This document shows, in pieces, positions 9,971 through 21,302 of a DNA stretch of 64,000 bases. A program made the position numbers and the translations under genes. Position 1 is the first letter of the stretch. Each line of letters begins with the position of its first letter. The stretch is from Chiua virens. Taxonomy: Eukaryota > Basidiomycota > Agaricomycetes > Boletales > Boletaceae. The stretch is from positions 1 to 64,000 of the forward strand of contig JAHNUO010000032.1 in NCBI GenBank assembly GCA_019787685.1, given 5' to 3'. The notes beneath the pieces are model-generated. The model was not told where the DNA came from. It was given only the letters and a program-made list of their open reading frames with translations, and ran no database searches.

Positions 9971-12033
9971 ATGTTTAGCCTGTTGGGCATCGGGCCCTCG
10001 ACCCCGAAGAGGAGCAGCACGCTCAGACCTACACCGCTCACTTCCCAAACTCACAACGACCACGTCCCCTGATTACCCTTCTCTACCGCAGGACACCCAA
10101 TGGGAACACGTCAGATCAGGCTCGCTTTCGTCTCCCGACGCCGACGATGAGGCTGCATTTGAGCCCCTCGGGTATAGCCAAGTAGACGGCAGTGATCACC
10201 TACGCGGGGTACCGGCACAGGTCTCACATCTTCGGTGGCAGGAAGAGAGGGATCAATTGCGCGAGCAGCTGGAGGTGTCGCTCGCCGCGCAGCGCAACGC
10301 AGAGAGTGACCGCGACCGTTGGGAACGAAAGGTGATGGAGCTGCGGTCCAGCCTCCAGGCAGAACGGCAAAAGGATGGGTCATCTGCCAAGAGCCGTCGC
10401 GAGCGGGAACTGGAACGGGTCAAAGAGAGAGAGCCGAGTCTCGTGGTCGCTGCGACAGATGCGCTCAAAGAAGAGAGCGAAGGGCTCAAAACGTTGTTGG
10501 AACAACGGGTACAGGAGCTGAACACTGCGCAGGAAGGAAGAAAGCAGGAATACTCGCAGTTGCAGGCTGATACGGAGCGGTTGAAAAGGGAGCTGGATGC
10601 TGCTCGCGTGGCGCACAAGGACGAAACAGAGGCGGTGAAGGCGAGCTTACAGGAACACGTTCAGAGGGTTGAGTACCTCTCGATGGACCGAGACCGCGTA
10701 CGGAAGGATAGGGAGTCCATCAGAGGGCAACTCATTGCGGAGATCGAGCGACTCAGATCGACACACGCAAAAGAGCTCGAACAAGTTAAAACAGGGCTGG
10801 ACGAGGTCAATCGCGACCGAACGCAGGCGCATACAGAGCTACGTAGAGTCAGGAAGTCCCTCGATGCGTACGCTCCTCAACTGGACGAGAGTCTCCGGGA
10901 GATCGATGACCTTCGCCGACAACTCTCTACCACGAAGGAGTCGCATCGGGCGGCTGCGGACTTGAAGCAGCGTCTGGAGATTCAAGGAAAGGAACTTCAG
11001 AAGCGCACGAGAGGAATCCTCGGCATTAAAAAGGGAGTTCGCTCAACTTACGACCCTGTTAGAAGACCGAACCTCGGAGCTCAAAGGTGCACAGAGTTTC
11101 CTTACAACAGCCGATGCCTTCTCTGGTGCAGAGGTAACCAGTACCCTCCAGAGACTCAATGCAGAAGTACTGCAAAGCACCGCTTTCATGGCCGAGTCGA
11201 TGGTCGAACAGTTCTTCCATAAGACAGATCCCCGAGCATCCAAGTCGGATGAACAGTTGGCGGCCTGCAAACGGGCGTCGGCTGCCATCGGCGGCATCGT
11301 TGTTCACTTCCTTGGCACGAAAAATCATATGGATGATCCTATCTTGATCCAGATCGCGTTTCAAGCATATCTGACGTATCATCTCCGTTGGATTGCATGC
11401 GCTTGGATGGTCGGCGGGGACGAGAACCACAATCGGTTCATCGATGCGATTTATCAGAGCGTGCAAGAAAGAGGTAGGTATTCGTCGAGTAAATCACCTC
11501 ACTTAGATACTCATGCCCAGGATCAGAGGCACAGGCCATCGCTGGCCGTTGGCGCGCCCTCACACGTGCACATGTCCCATCGACGCCTTTCGACGACTCG
11601 CAGATCGCGTTCCAAATTGCGACCAAGATTATCTCCGGCCTCAGTGACATCCTTCTCACTACAGGATGCCCAACGCCAAAATCTGACCTTATCTCGGGGT
11701 TTTCTTCCAAATTTTCCGAGAAACTTTCCTTCCTTGTCGCGTTAGCCATGCGCGTGAACAAAATTGTTCGCGAAGAGGTTACCTCAGGCGATTTCGAGGT
11801 CTTGGCTATCCCGCCAGGCACTGCATTCGATGTGGCAACGATGGATGATTCATACGCTAACGGAGAGCCTGCAAAGGTAGCAGCAAAACATGTCCAAAGT
11901 CCTTTGTGCGACAGATCTGGGTCTAAGGAAGAAGACGCGGATCGCAACTACTGGGGAGAAGCAGTGGGAGACGAAGTTGTTGCTCAAGCCCAAGGTTGCA
12001 CTCGAATCGGTAATTGACATTTTGGATGAGTAG
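9971..12033 (+). CDS. Coiled-coil protein of unknown function (frames interrupted)
   Basis: The start is ATG at 9971. The body runs to an intron at 11474-11520 (GTAGGT...CCCAG), and the last exon ends with TAG at 12031-12033. If three single extra bases are allowed (about 10025, 10999 and 11882) one frame of 670 codons results. Residues about 95-350 form a long heptad coiled coil rich in Glu, Arg and Gln. The following globular part is mostly helical. I do not recognise the family, although the layout is typical of basidiomycete coiled-coil proteins. A 28-nt 'intron' at 10064-10091 would also rescue the first break, but it is implausibly short. The gene could be a recent pseudogene; the even coding signal on both sides of each break argues for isolated indels. 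Confidence 0.6.
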
Positions 12034-13519
12034 AGCGACCAACTCGTGTCAACACCCTGATAGTCACGTGTTGTACCCTCTTGATGTGTTTCTATGCGTT
12101 AACGGTGTGTTTGTAGACCATTACTCACGCTGTAATTTAGGATATCCTTGTTTGTACCCATGCCTTTCCGCTGCACCAGCTTGTTCACTGCTTCATCGAA
12201 CACACATGATACAGATGTAAGTCCAACTCGCTTCTGCTATGATTGGTATCGTTGGCGCCGCAGTCCAGGAAATTATGACCCACTCATCATCAGACTTTTT
12301 TGACGTTGTGAAAAATTCTGACAAAGTCCTGCGAGATCATACTCTCTCCCTACTCCAAAGTGTAGCCGAACGTTGCAAGTCTACCCAGTTTACCGACATT
12401 ATAGTTTCCGCTGCAAATCATATTGTCACATTTTGCGCGGACATCTGGATGCTCGTGGCATCACATTCGATTTATTCATACAAATGCTCAAAGGTTTTTT
12501 GATGACAAGCATCGACAAGCTAGTAGAGCATTCGTCCGCTCGAAAAGGCTGCCGGTCATGCTGAAAGGACGAAAGCAGTCGACAAGATACTAGATAAACG
12601 TCGAGGTGGCACTCAAAAACTTTATTACACGGTACGGGATCGTGGGTGAGCCAGTCGCAGCTTTCTTACCGACGTTACGGCAGCATACCCATGCGCTTAC
12701 AGTTACAATTGATGCGTCCATCCTGCTTTCTATGGTGATGCTACTTCTCATCCATCAACGTGTAACATAGGTGATATCAATGAGTTGGATTCCCGGTTCC
12801 TCCCTACCATTTCCTGCATCATTGTTGCTTTGCTCTTTCCAGAATTACGGCTACTCAGGCCATTGTTATTCTTGCTCGGTTTTGAAATCTTGAGGCCATT
12901 CAAAGTACGACTCAGATGAGCTCTGAGTCAAAGCTTCATGCAATGCTCACTACTTCTTAGTTCCTGTGGATGCAGATTCATATGTTGCTTGGTTGAAAAA
13001 ACGTATTCAAGTTCGGGCGGATGCAGTCACTTATAACTTGAACAGGCCTCAAGTTTCGGCGAAATTGTGAAAAGCTACCACATTAGCAAACCTCATCCTT
13101 TTTTTGTGGAATGGCAGACTCGAGAAACACATCGATTTCGGGCTCGACTCTTGTAGATTTAGGCAAAACTAAGGCCCAGCATCGACTGGCAAAATGCCCG
13201 CAACTGAGTGCTGAGCCGCAGAACTGCCGAGTTTCAGGTGATAACGAAGAATCGACGATGAGAAACGTATTATAGCCTACGTTCGAGGGAAAGAGTATTA
13301 ATATAATACGCGTGTATCATAATATCATACTCAAAGTTGTAGTCGAAGAAAGAAGCTCAAACAGAACGCTTCAATCAACAAAAAGAAAATCACAGAAAGT
13401 GTAAACATTTGAAAAAATCGTTATCGTAAAAGAGTACCTGCCCATCGAATAACAGAAAAAGAAAAAAAAAGTGTCCAAACATCCATCGAAAACCCAGTTG
13501 AAGATGAACATTAAAAGCC
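12034..13519. other. No supported gene; possible decayed exon near 12240-12500
   Basis: A frame from 12239 to 12502 (87 codons) and a good donor GTAAGT at 12216 suggest leftover coding sequence, but no neighbouring exon could be joined and no motif is recognised. The remainder is AT-rich and empty. It contains the 3' side of the regulator gene that ends at 13520. Confidence 0.3.
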
Positions 13520-16188
13520 CTAGCCCCGTTTCGCCGCCCGCTCTGGAAGCGCCGCGATCAGTCTCGACCCCGGTGACCCAGTACTTACACCCACGCCTGC
13601 ACCCGCACCAACACCCGCACGCTCAAACCCTTCATTCTCTCCCCTCACTCCTTCCCTCCTCTCATCCCGGTCTTCCACCTTCAGCGACTTGCCCTTGTTC
13701 ACCACCCTCGACACGCCCTTCGGTTCCCCACTCCCCCTCTCTACCAACGCCCGCTTTGAATTCGCAGGTCCAAGTGTCTGCGACGGATATCGCTTAAACG
13801 AAGGCCGAAGCATCTCCCCATCACTCCCACTCCCACCCGTCCCTGTGCCATCGCTGGTCACGCTCGACGCTCGCGAGGACGATCCAGTCGGGTCATATGT
13901 CAAGGACGCACTCGACCCAAATGTGACCGAGCGCGAATGCGAATGTCCATGTCCGTGCGAGTGCAGCCCCGACATGGATATGGTCGGAGGAATTGGCAAG
14001 GAAATCGACGCTCCGTGCATTGGTGGAGGCTTCACGACACCCGACGCTGGCGCATGCGCTTGGTGGTGGTGATGAGACGCCATGGTATACGGCTGTGCAA
14101 AAGACGATGTCGAACTCGAACTTGACGGTCGACTGGTCCCTTGATGATCTGTCCCTACACCGGCAGCAGGTGCAGATCCAACCCCCGCGCCTTCCATCTG
14201 TGAACCCTCGCTGGTACTCGGTCGTGTTCCTTTTCGTCGCGGAACGAGATTCAACTTGAGCGGCGCATTCCGCGCATTCACAGCGGCCTCGTAACTCTTC
14301 AAATCATCTGGATGGCCATGCATCGTCGATCGCAACGCGCCGGTGCCTGCGGCAGACCCCGCCTCACCATGCGTATTCATCACAATTGATTGACCTCTTT
14401 CCATCGTTGGGGTTACGCTTGGCAATGACGACACCCTAACACGCCGTCGTTGACCTGGTGGTGATTGCGGCATCTGCCCAAACGACGATGGATCGAGGGT
14501 CGCGGTTCCTGACCCACTCAAGGGCGAGCGCAGGTATATTTTCCACATATCCTTGAGCTCCCGCGAGTCCATAATTTCCTTTGTCTGCCCAGGTGTGGGC
14601 AATGAATTGAACGACATCCCACGGTCGCGACTTTGGTGTGAATGGGAATGTTGCACACGCGTCGGCATCGGCGTGGCGTTGGGCGAATGAGGCAATATGC
14701 CCATACCGAGGTTGGAGAAGAACGGTCCACCATCCGAAGAAAAACCAGCGAGCGCGTTAGGATCGTCGATGGACATCAAACCAAATTCAGAGGAAAAACC
14801 GCCTTCACCGACACGATGTGGCTGTTGTGGTTGAGTAGATTCGGACGGTCCAGAAAACGAAGATGGTTGAGACCCAGGCTGCGGATTGCTGCATTGATGT
14901 TGCAGGATATGGGCGTCGTCTGGTTGTCCCTGCGTCTCTTCCGGGCGGGCATCATACATCTCGTTCCCCGTGAGGGGAAGATGTACGTTCGAAGAAGTGG
15001 CGCTGGGAGGTACAGACTGTGACGTGGCACTACTGCTGTCACTGAAATCCAAAGACACCCTCCGGGGGCGGTAGGCAGAGCCTATGAAACCTGCACCATA
15101 GAAATCGGGCGAAAACGAAGTCGGTTCCGAGGACGTGAGCGAGTGCGTCCTCGCTATGCCATCAAACGGCTTGGTATCATCCAAGGGGGGTACGTTCCAG
15201 ATTCACCCCATGCAGGGTACCAGATACTCGATGGTGGCTGGCTTTGCTGAGCCATATACATATTCGGCAGCATCGCGGAGGAGCTGCTGGAAACCACGGA
15301 AGGGCCAGCACGGCGAAGGGAATCGAATTGAGCACGGTATTTGGCAGTCATGTCTGCATCAGGCGCCACGGAAAATGGTAGCTGGACCACGTCGGCAGTC
15401 GTCCAACTTTGGGGGTAAGTAGGGGCACCAGGATTAAAGGTGAACGGGGTATTGAAAATATGCTCCGAACCGGAAAAGGAGGCCGAGCCAGGTGGCACGG
15501 ATGACGAAGACGGGATGGCGAAACCATCGAGATGAGGCGGTAACCGCGAAGGGGCGATATTGTTATTGAGGGAAGAGGTGGAGGAAGAAGGGGACCGGGG
15601 TGGATGATGACCGGGACCACTTGGAGCGGTTTGCCGGTGAAATTTGACTGTAGGTGCAGCGGCACTTGCGAGAGACGCATTTTGCTGCAGGATCCGCGAG
15701 CCGCAGAAAGAGGAAAATAAGTCGAAAGTGAGCAAGATGCTTGGGTCAGAGGATGGGTGACTACGCACAGCACGGGTTGGAGCCGTCGCAAGGGAGGCTA
15801 GACTGGACGCATTGGTCGCAGGCTTGCTTGGAGGTCGTGGCACGGGATGTGGCGGCAGGAGCCCTTCCTGCGACCGCTGGAGACGGTGTTTGGAAGAGGT
15901 TTTTCGTTGGCGTGGCATTTGTTGATATGGCGGGCAAGAAGGTCACTAGTACAAAGGGATGAGGTGATCGAATTGGAAAGTGGAGAGGGGCTTACCTCCT
16001 TGCAAATTGGTCTCCACAATACTGACATTTATACGGACGGTCACCGGTGTCTAGAATGTGGTTGCAAGTGAGTGAATGCGGTGGGGTGGAGCGAGGAGTG
16101 GGGACGTACGTGATCGCATGTGGCGGGCAACATGTTGAGGGCGAGTAAAGGAAGATTGACAGACAGGACATTTGTGATCACCACCCAT
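13520..16188 (-). CDS. C2H2 plus Zn2Cys6 transcription factor (three frame breaks)
   Basis: There are four exons on the minus strand: 16188-16110, 16050-15996, 15945-15769 and 15684-13520. Finger 1 is C-x2-C-x12-H-x3-H and finger 2 is C-x2-C-x12-H-x4-H, split by introns. Then comes a Zn2Cys6 cluster, C-x2-C-x6-C-x5-C-x2-C-x6-C, completed across the third intron. A long Ser/Pro/Gly/His-rich tail follows. This bipartite finger arrangement indicates a nuclear, sequence-specific regulator; targets are unknown. Apparent breaks are an extra base near 15857, an extra base near 15649, and one base missing in the G run 15185-15190. Correcting them gives 824 aa. The frames on both sides are convincingly coding. 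Confidence 0.75.
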
Positions 16189-16616
16189 CGTATGTTATGC
16201 TCGTCGTCGTGTATGAGGTCGTCGTCGTCGTTGTCGTCGTCGGCGATGTTGACAGTGTCGCTCGCTCGCAGTTGGTGGATCCAAGCCCGATGACACAACT
16301 TGTATATATTTACTCTATCAAATCTGTCCAACCCCAGATCTCAGATATCGGCTCTTGCCGACCTATGATGTCATAGTTCCTTTATCTCAGATATTCGACA
16401 GTGCACCTCCTCCCGGTTCACCTTTCGTGCCCGCACATTGACCTAAATCGCTCGACCGAAGTAGCTCCCTTCTTCCACAGACTCGACTCCTCAAACATAC
16501 GAGTAAGACAGACATGAGACAAGCCAACATTACCGGGTTGTCAAGACAATGAGCGAGTGACGCCATCTGATGACTGTCTGTTTGCGCGTGATCGTGGCGG
16601 AGATCAAGCCGCTAGG

Positions 16617-17210
16617 TTATGCATGCCTGACGTCAGAGACAGGACAGCACGAGCACACTGCGTCATGCGCACTCACCTGGGGGCAGCCACGGGTACGAAC
16701 ACCTCCGCATTCGCACTGCAAGTAGGGGTCAGCATCGCATTGAGTGTCAGCGTGTCGTAAGATACATGCCAGCGCTCCCCCACACCACGATGCACCCCAT
16801 TTCCGACAATCAGGCGCACCAGTGCGTTTAGGACAATAACGAACCCAATTTAAAAAAAAGGTTTGGCGTGAGGACAGCCTTTGAGATGAAGCACCCCCGT
16901 AGCGAGCGTGTCCTTCATATAACGGAGCCAGCGCATCGCAGCGACTATACGTTTTCCGTGACAGGAGAGTAGCGATGATGAGATTCGGACCCCGATCCCA
17001 CGGTATGACAGTCGCGCCGGTCCTTCCATTGATCAGCTCCGCAGCAGTATGAACGGATAAGGAGAGTTGTTCCATGAGAAGCGTAGTGGGTAACACGCGG
17101 GCTGAGCGCGTGAGTGGCCCATTCACGGTCCCACGGTGACGGGAACGCAATGCGACTGGTTGACGTAATGGGGTTCTTTCGATCATGCCACCGGCGTCAT
17201 CGATTTTCAC
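16617..17210 (-). CDS. Hypothetical cysteine-containing ORF (197 aa)
   Basis: This is an uninterrupted minus-strand frame with 12 cysteines clustered in its last third. No family is recognised and no signal peptide is clear. It lies just downstream of the uricase on the same strand, so part of it may be a spliced or decayed uricase 3' region. Low confidence that it is a real protein. Confidence 0.25.
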   Translation of the reverse strand: MKIDDAGGMIERTPLRQPVALRSRHRGTVNGPLTRSARVLPTTLLMEQLSLSVHTAAELINGRTGATVIPWDRGPNLIIATLLSRKTYSRCDALAPLYEGHARYGGASSQRLSSRQTFFLNWVRYCPKRTGAPDCRKWGASWCGGALACILRHADTQCDADPYLQCECGGVRTRGCPQVSAHDAVCSCCPVSDVRHA

Positions 17211-17338
17211 CGCCGCGACGACGAATGGGATGAGATAACCGATCCGGGCGAGGAACCGAATCTCCGATCTCGCACGTCATAGGAAAAGACAAACAAACAA
17301 ACAAAGCAAAATATTACTCACGGCGTTAGATTGTCCAG

Positions 17339-18696
17339 TCCGAGGTACTTCATCTCCACGGGAATATAATGCTTGTTTGGCAGCTTGTACGTCACCTCTT
17401 CCACGCACTCGCTCTCCCATCTTGAACAGCAGTCGCCTGTTGTACGGTGAGCACAACAGTGAATATCAACGCATATACCCACCTGCACACTTGCACTTCT
17501 CATCCGTCGTAAGTAAGTCGACCATAGACGTCCCCGCACGTTCAGCGACGCTCCGATCCATCGGTCCTATGAGGGACGTCGAATTGGAGCAGCTTCTCGT
17601 CCGTTGGACAGGAATCCAGACCGGCGTGAAGCGATACTCGAGATCAATAGAAGTACTCAGAATACGATCCGAAACCTCGACGAGAGTAGTGTATTCGTCA
17701 CAATACCTTTCGAACGCATATCCGGTTGACTTGAACACTGAGCGACGTAGATGAGCATCGACGCGATACTCGGATGGATAGACATACTCAACAAGTCGCC
17801 GATGCCTGCCGTCACCTTGGCCAGCAGCGTCTTTCCATTTGTCTTTCCGACCTGAGGGGGATCAGCACACGTACACTTTGAAGATGGGCGGCAAGAAGGG
17901 AGGTGGAAGTATATATGCGGGCCCAGCGAAGTGGCTGCGGCACCGAATTGAAATTGTATCAGGAAAAAAGGAAGATTCCAGCTCGCTCCACGGGCTAGAC
18001 TCAGGTCCATGTGGAGTCGTAGACCTCGGCAATACAATCCGACGTTCCGTTGGCAGTTGCCGGCTCCACCCACAAATGGGGCCGCGTTTCATCATCCCTA
18101 CAAGCTAGTAACTCACTATCGCACGGACAATCCGTTTGTCGTCCCGATGGAACGCGTGAGTATGAGGTTTGTCCCGCCCACTCACGGTGATCCGGGACCA
18201 GCGGAGCTGTTCGATGGTAACAAACGCATTTTGGAGGTGAGCGTATTTAGAAAGGACGTGGGTGCCAAGGTGAAAGGCAAAATGTTCAGGGACGAGAATA
18301 TCGTCCGAGACCTTAGCCAAGTCTGGACCCGAAGTCAACACATATAAGAGATGGACCAATACGGACGTACGATATGTCATGTTCTTCACTATCGATGGTT
18401 GCGTCAAGTGGTGTGTGAATGGAGGAGAAACCACCTACTGGAATTGGCAGCAACCACCACTGAGTTATCCCCCTTGGTATATTTAAACGCGTCGTCTTAG
18501 ATACCGGCTCAATATCTCGGCCAGATCACACATGTGACTCACGAAACGTCAAAATCGCCCTCAACGAGCAGGCTGACGTTTTACTTGACAATGTAGTGCG
18601 TACCATCCTTCTCGCACTTGATGCGAAAGACGCGCACCTTATCTTTACCGTATTGCGCAGTCGCCAGCACGACTTCGGGGGTGGTGGGGGTGCCAT
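17339..18696 (-). pseudogene. Urate oxidase (uricase), disrupted
   Basis: Uricase oxidises urate in purine breakdown, usually in peroxisomes. Conserved blocks appear in order on the minus strand: YGKDKVRVFRI (about 18640), NVSLLVEGDFD, YTKGDNSVVV, the family hallmark FHLGTH.LSKYAH plus TIEQLRWSRI (18200-18280), HAFHRD, STGYAFERYCDEYTTLVEV (about 17700) and VTYKLPNKHYIPVEMKY (17340-17400). A stop codon (TAA at 18581-18583) replaces the usual Tyr before NVSLL. Several later segments need frame changes (for example around 17590 and 17540), and the last exon was not found. A single long intron of about 270 nt fits near 17850-18120. Decay is likely, but part of it may be sequence error. Confidence 0.75.
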
Positions 18697-18749
18697 GATT
18701 GAAGTTCAGGACCAGGTGGTCGATGAAGCAGATAGATCAGTGTCTAACC

Positions 18750-20230
18750 GCGTGGGTAAAATAGATAGGCTCAACGATAAAAAGCCCTCCTTGACTCCGC
18801 GCCAACCGTTGATCGTGCTCGTACGCGATCGAAAAAGTGCTGTCACGGTAGGGATGGAGACGATTGGGGGGACGATGTCACATAAAAGTTATTCCACGAA
18901 GTGCAGACCCAAAGACAAGCGACTATTTCCTCGGGGACCAAAATTTCTCCTTGACGTCGTTGAAGGACAATCATCATCAGGATCCCAGCGATCTATCTTG
19001 TTCATCAAGCTGATCGATATCGATGAGCATGGTTGCAGTACAGCTAACTACATCCGTCGTAGGGGAATTCAATTTACAAACATAAATATGTACACACATT
19101 CAATTCCAAATCTCTGCCAGATCACCACACCTGCATTTGGTTGCTCAAGAGAGGTGACACTGACAATAACGTACACATGCATGTCTGATGATCTTGGTGT
19201 GACAGACGTGGGTAAGTCACTGAAAAGACGGTTCACGCGATAATATCAACTCACCCATGTCCGCCAAGCATGTCGGTCCATGTCATTTCCAGAATTTGCT
19301 GGTCGTCGGATTTCTTTTCATATGCGAGGGCGTGCTTTCACTGTACGATGAACCCACTCGCACAAAGGCAATGTCAACAAGTCCTATAGGGCAGAGTGAT
19401 ACGGAAGATAAGAAACACATCTCTACAACAACGTTAGTCGACTGTCCAAGCGTTGGGTCACAGCTCGGATGCGAGCCGATCACTATCACGGGCAAGACGT
19501 GGAGGAGGAATGACCCGATGACCTGTTCGCTTGTGGGTCTTGCTCAGATCCCACATTTTCGGCATAGACGAGCGCACATTGTCTTCGTCTTCGTGAGTCT
19601 TGAGTCAGATAGGAATGAATGCTGAGTAGAGACTCACCCTATAGATGCCAGCATGGTGCGTGACGCTTCCGCTCCCATGCACGACCAACTCGGGACAGAA
19701 ACGACAGCCCAGTTAAGTAGATAGACACATCTGTGGATGTCTGCGACTGCTAAGCCATGAGACGAAGAAACCACTGTGGATATTTCTGGGGCATTCTGAC
19801 GATCAGAAGTCAACAAGGAGAAGGACAAGTCAAGGGTTGACTGCACCTTGAATGGTCCAATGGCTGGCTGGGTCGTGAGAATCCTTTACGGGCTCGATGT
19901 CGAACATGAACTGCGGGAGCCAAAAACACTGTTAAAAGTGCTTTGACTAACAATAAGGATTCAAAGGAAGGATCATCATGGTACAGCAGCGGCTATTTCA
20001 GATGCCATAGAAACAGGCACTGCTGGTCCGCAAGTCGACCATCGATAATGGATGATACCACCTACTAAGAGAGAACAGGCACTCTTGTTCTCGAACAGAC
20101 ATTAGATGCTAACATGGTCGTGGATCGCTACCACATTCCAGAATACAAAATAAGGAGGAGACGTCACCTTTGCATGAAATTATGAGTTTATGAACAGCCT
20201 GAAACATCAAATCACAATATATTGTACACA
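18750..20230. other. No gene recognised
   Basis: The plus-strand frame 18596-19243 is antisense to the uricase start and has no protein-like features. Frames at 19257-19625 and, on the minus strand, 19634-19846 are short and unremarkable. No exon structure could be assembled. Confidence 0.3.
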
Positions 20231-20235
20231 ATCGT

Positions 20236-20863
20236 AACACCACGGGCATGGTCGAGTATGTTGGTACAACTTAGCACATACAAATTTATCAACAAATTTC
20301 GCCTGGGAAACAAACTCAATTGACAATAAATATTGAAAAACGTATTCGGAAAATATATTTGAATCTGATAGCGAAACTGAGACTTCCAAAAGAGGATAAA
20401 TAATAGTGCCAAACTCGGTTTGATAATCCAAGTCTGGGTATGATAAGAGTACTTATTCTAACTGCTTTTACTAAATATGAGCATCAAACTTATTTTATAA
20501 ACAGATTCCACCTCAATTACAGCAACATACCCTTACTGTCGTCACTAGCCGAGAATATGTTTCTGTAACCAAGGCGGAATCTGTTTATAAAATAAGTTTT
20601 GTAATTATATTTAATAAAAATAGTTAGAATAAGTACTCTTATCATACCCAAACTTGGATTATCAAACCGAGTTTGAATAATTTCGGCGCTATTATTCTTT
20701 CTCTTTTGGAAGCCTTAGTTTTGCCATCAAAGTTACATAAATACATTTTCTAAATATGTCTTTGAATATTTATTGCGAACTGAACTTGTTTCCGAGGCGG
20801 AATTTGTTGATAAATTTGCATACGCTAAGTGGTATGAACATACTCGACCGTGCCCGTGGTGTA
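20236..20863. mobile_element. AT-rich hairpin element (MITE-like)
   Basis: Two diverged arms of about 270-290 bp are reverse complements: 20236-20509 and 20576-20863, with a 66-bp spacer. Matching ends are ACACCACGGGCA.GGTCGAGTATG on the outside and AACTTATTTTATAAACAGATTCC on the inside. It carries no ORF of substance and sits 440 bp past the end of the acyltransferase at 21303. Confidence 0.75.
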
Positions 20864-21302
20864 AATAAAATCTAACACTGAACCCCTTTTCCACTCGGCG
20901 ATTCAGCTAAGGAAAATGATTTCGGGGAGACTTATTTCGTGAAGTATATAACTGCTGGCAGTGAGTCTACTTGTGCGGATACTGCCAAGGTGAGGCTCTT
21001 AGAAGGCAGGTTCATAATAAGCCACACGTCCCGGGACCTGCCAGTAATGCTGGAAGCATAACTCAATGACGACGACGACGGTAGCCTACGGTCGTCCAAG
21101 TTATCAAGGAACGACCGATCGCCTGTTGTAGTTTTGACATATACAAAGAAATTCGAGATTTTTTATGTTTCAATGACTGGAGGAAAAAAGGCCAGTAGTC
21201 GTCATCTATCCATATGCGCCTTTCTAACAGAACGTGGCATAGGTAGGGTGCATCTGTCGACTACGTCATCGGGGAGAAAAAGTATGATATTACTCGAGCG
21301 TA

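Noticed and set aside
10940..11000. A 61-nt intron to explain the break near 11000
   Set aside because: The donor GTCGCA is poor and the stretch itself continues the coiled-coil heptads.
11832..11883. A 52-nt intron to explain the break near 11882
   Set aside because: The frame within it still reads like coding sequence and the donor GTGGCA is weak; an extra base is simpler. Not fully excluded.
13471..14259. Plus-strand frames opposite the zinc-finger regulator
   Set aside because: They mirror the Ser/Pro/His-rich tail on the minus strand, which has the coherent gene structure.
18596..19243. 215-codon plus-strand frame
   Set aside because: It is antisense to conserved uricase N-terminal coding sequence and has no protein features.
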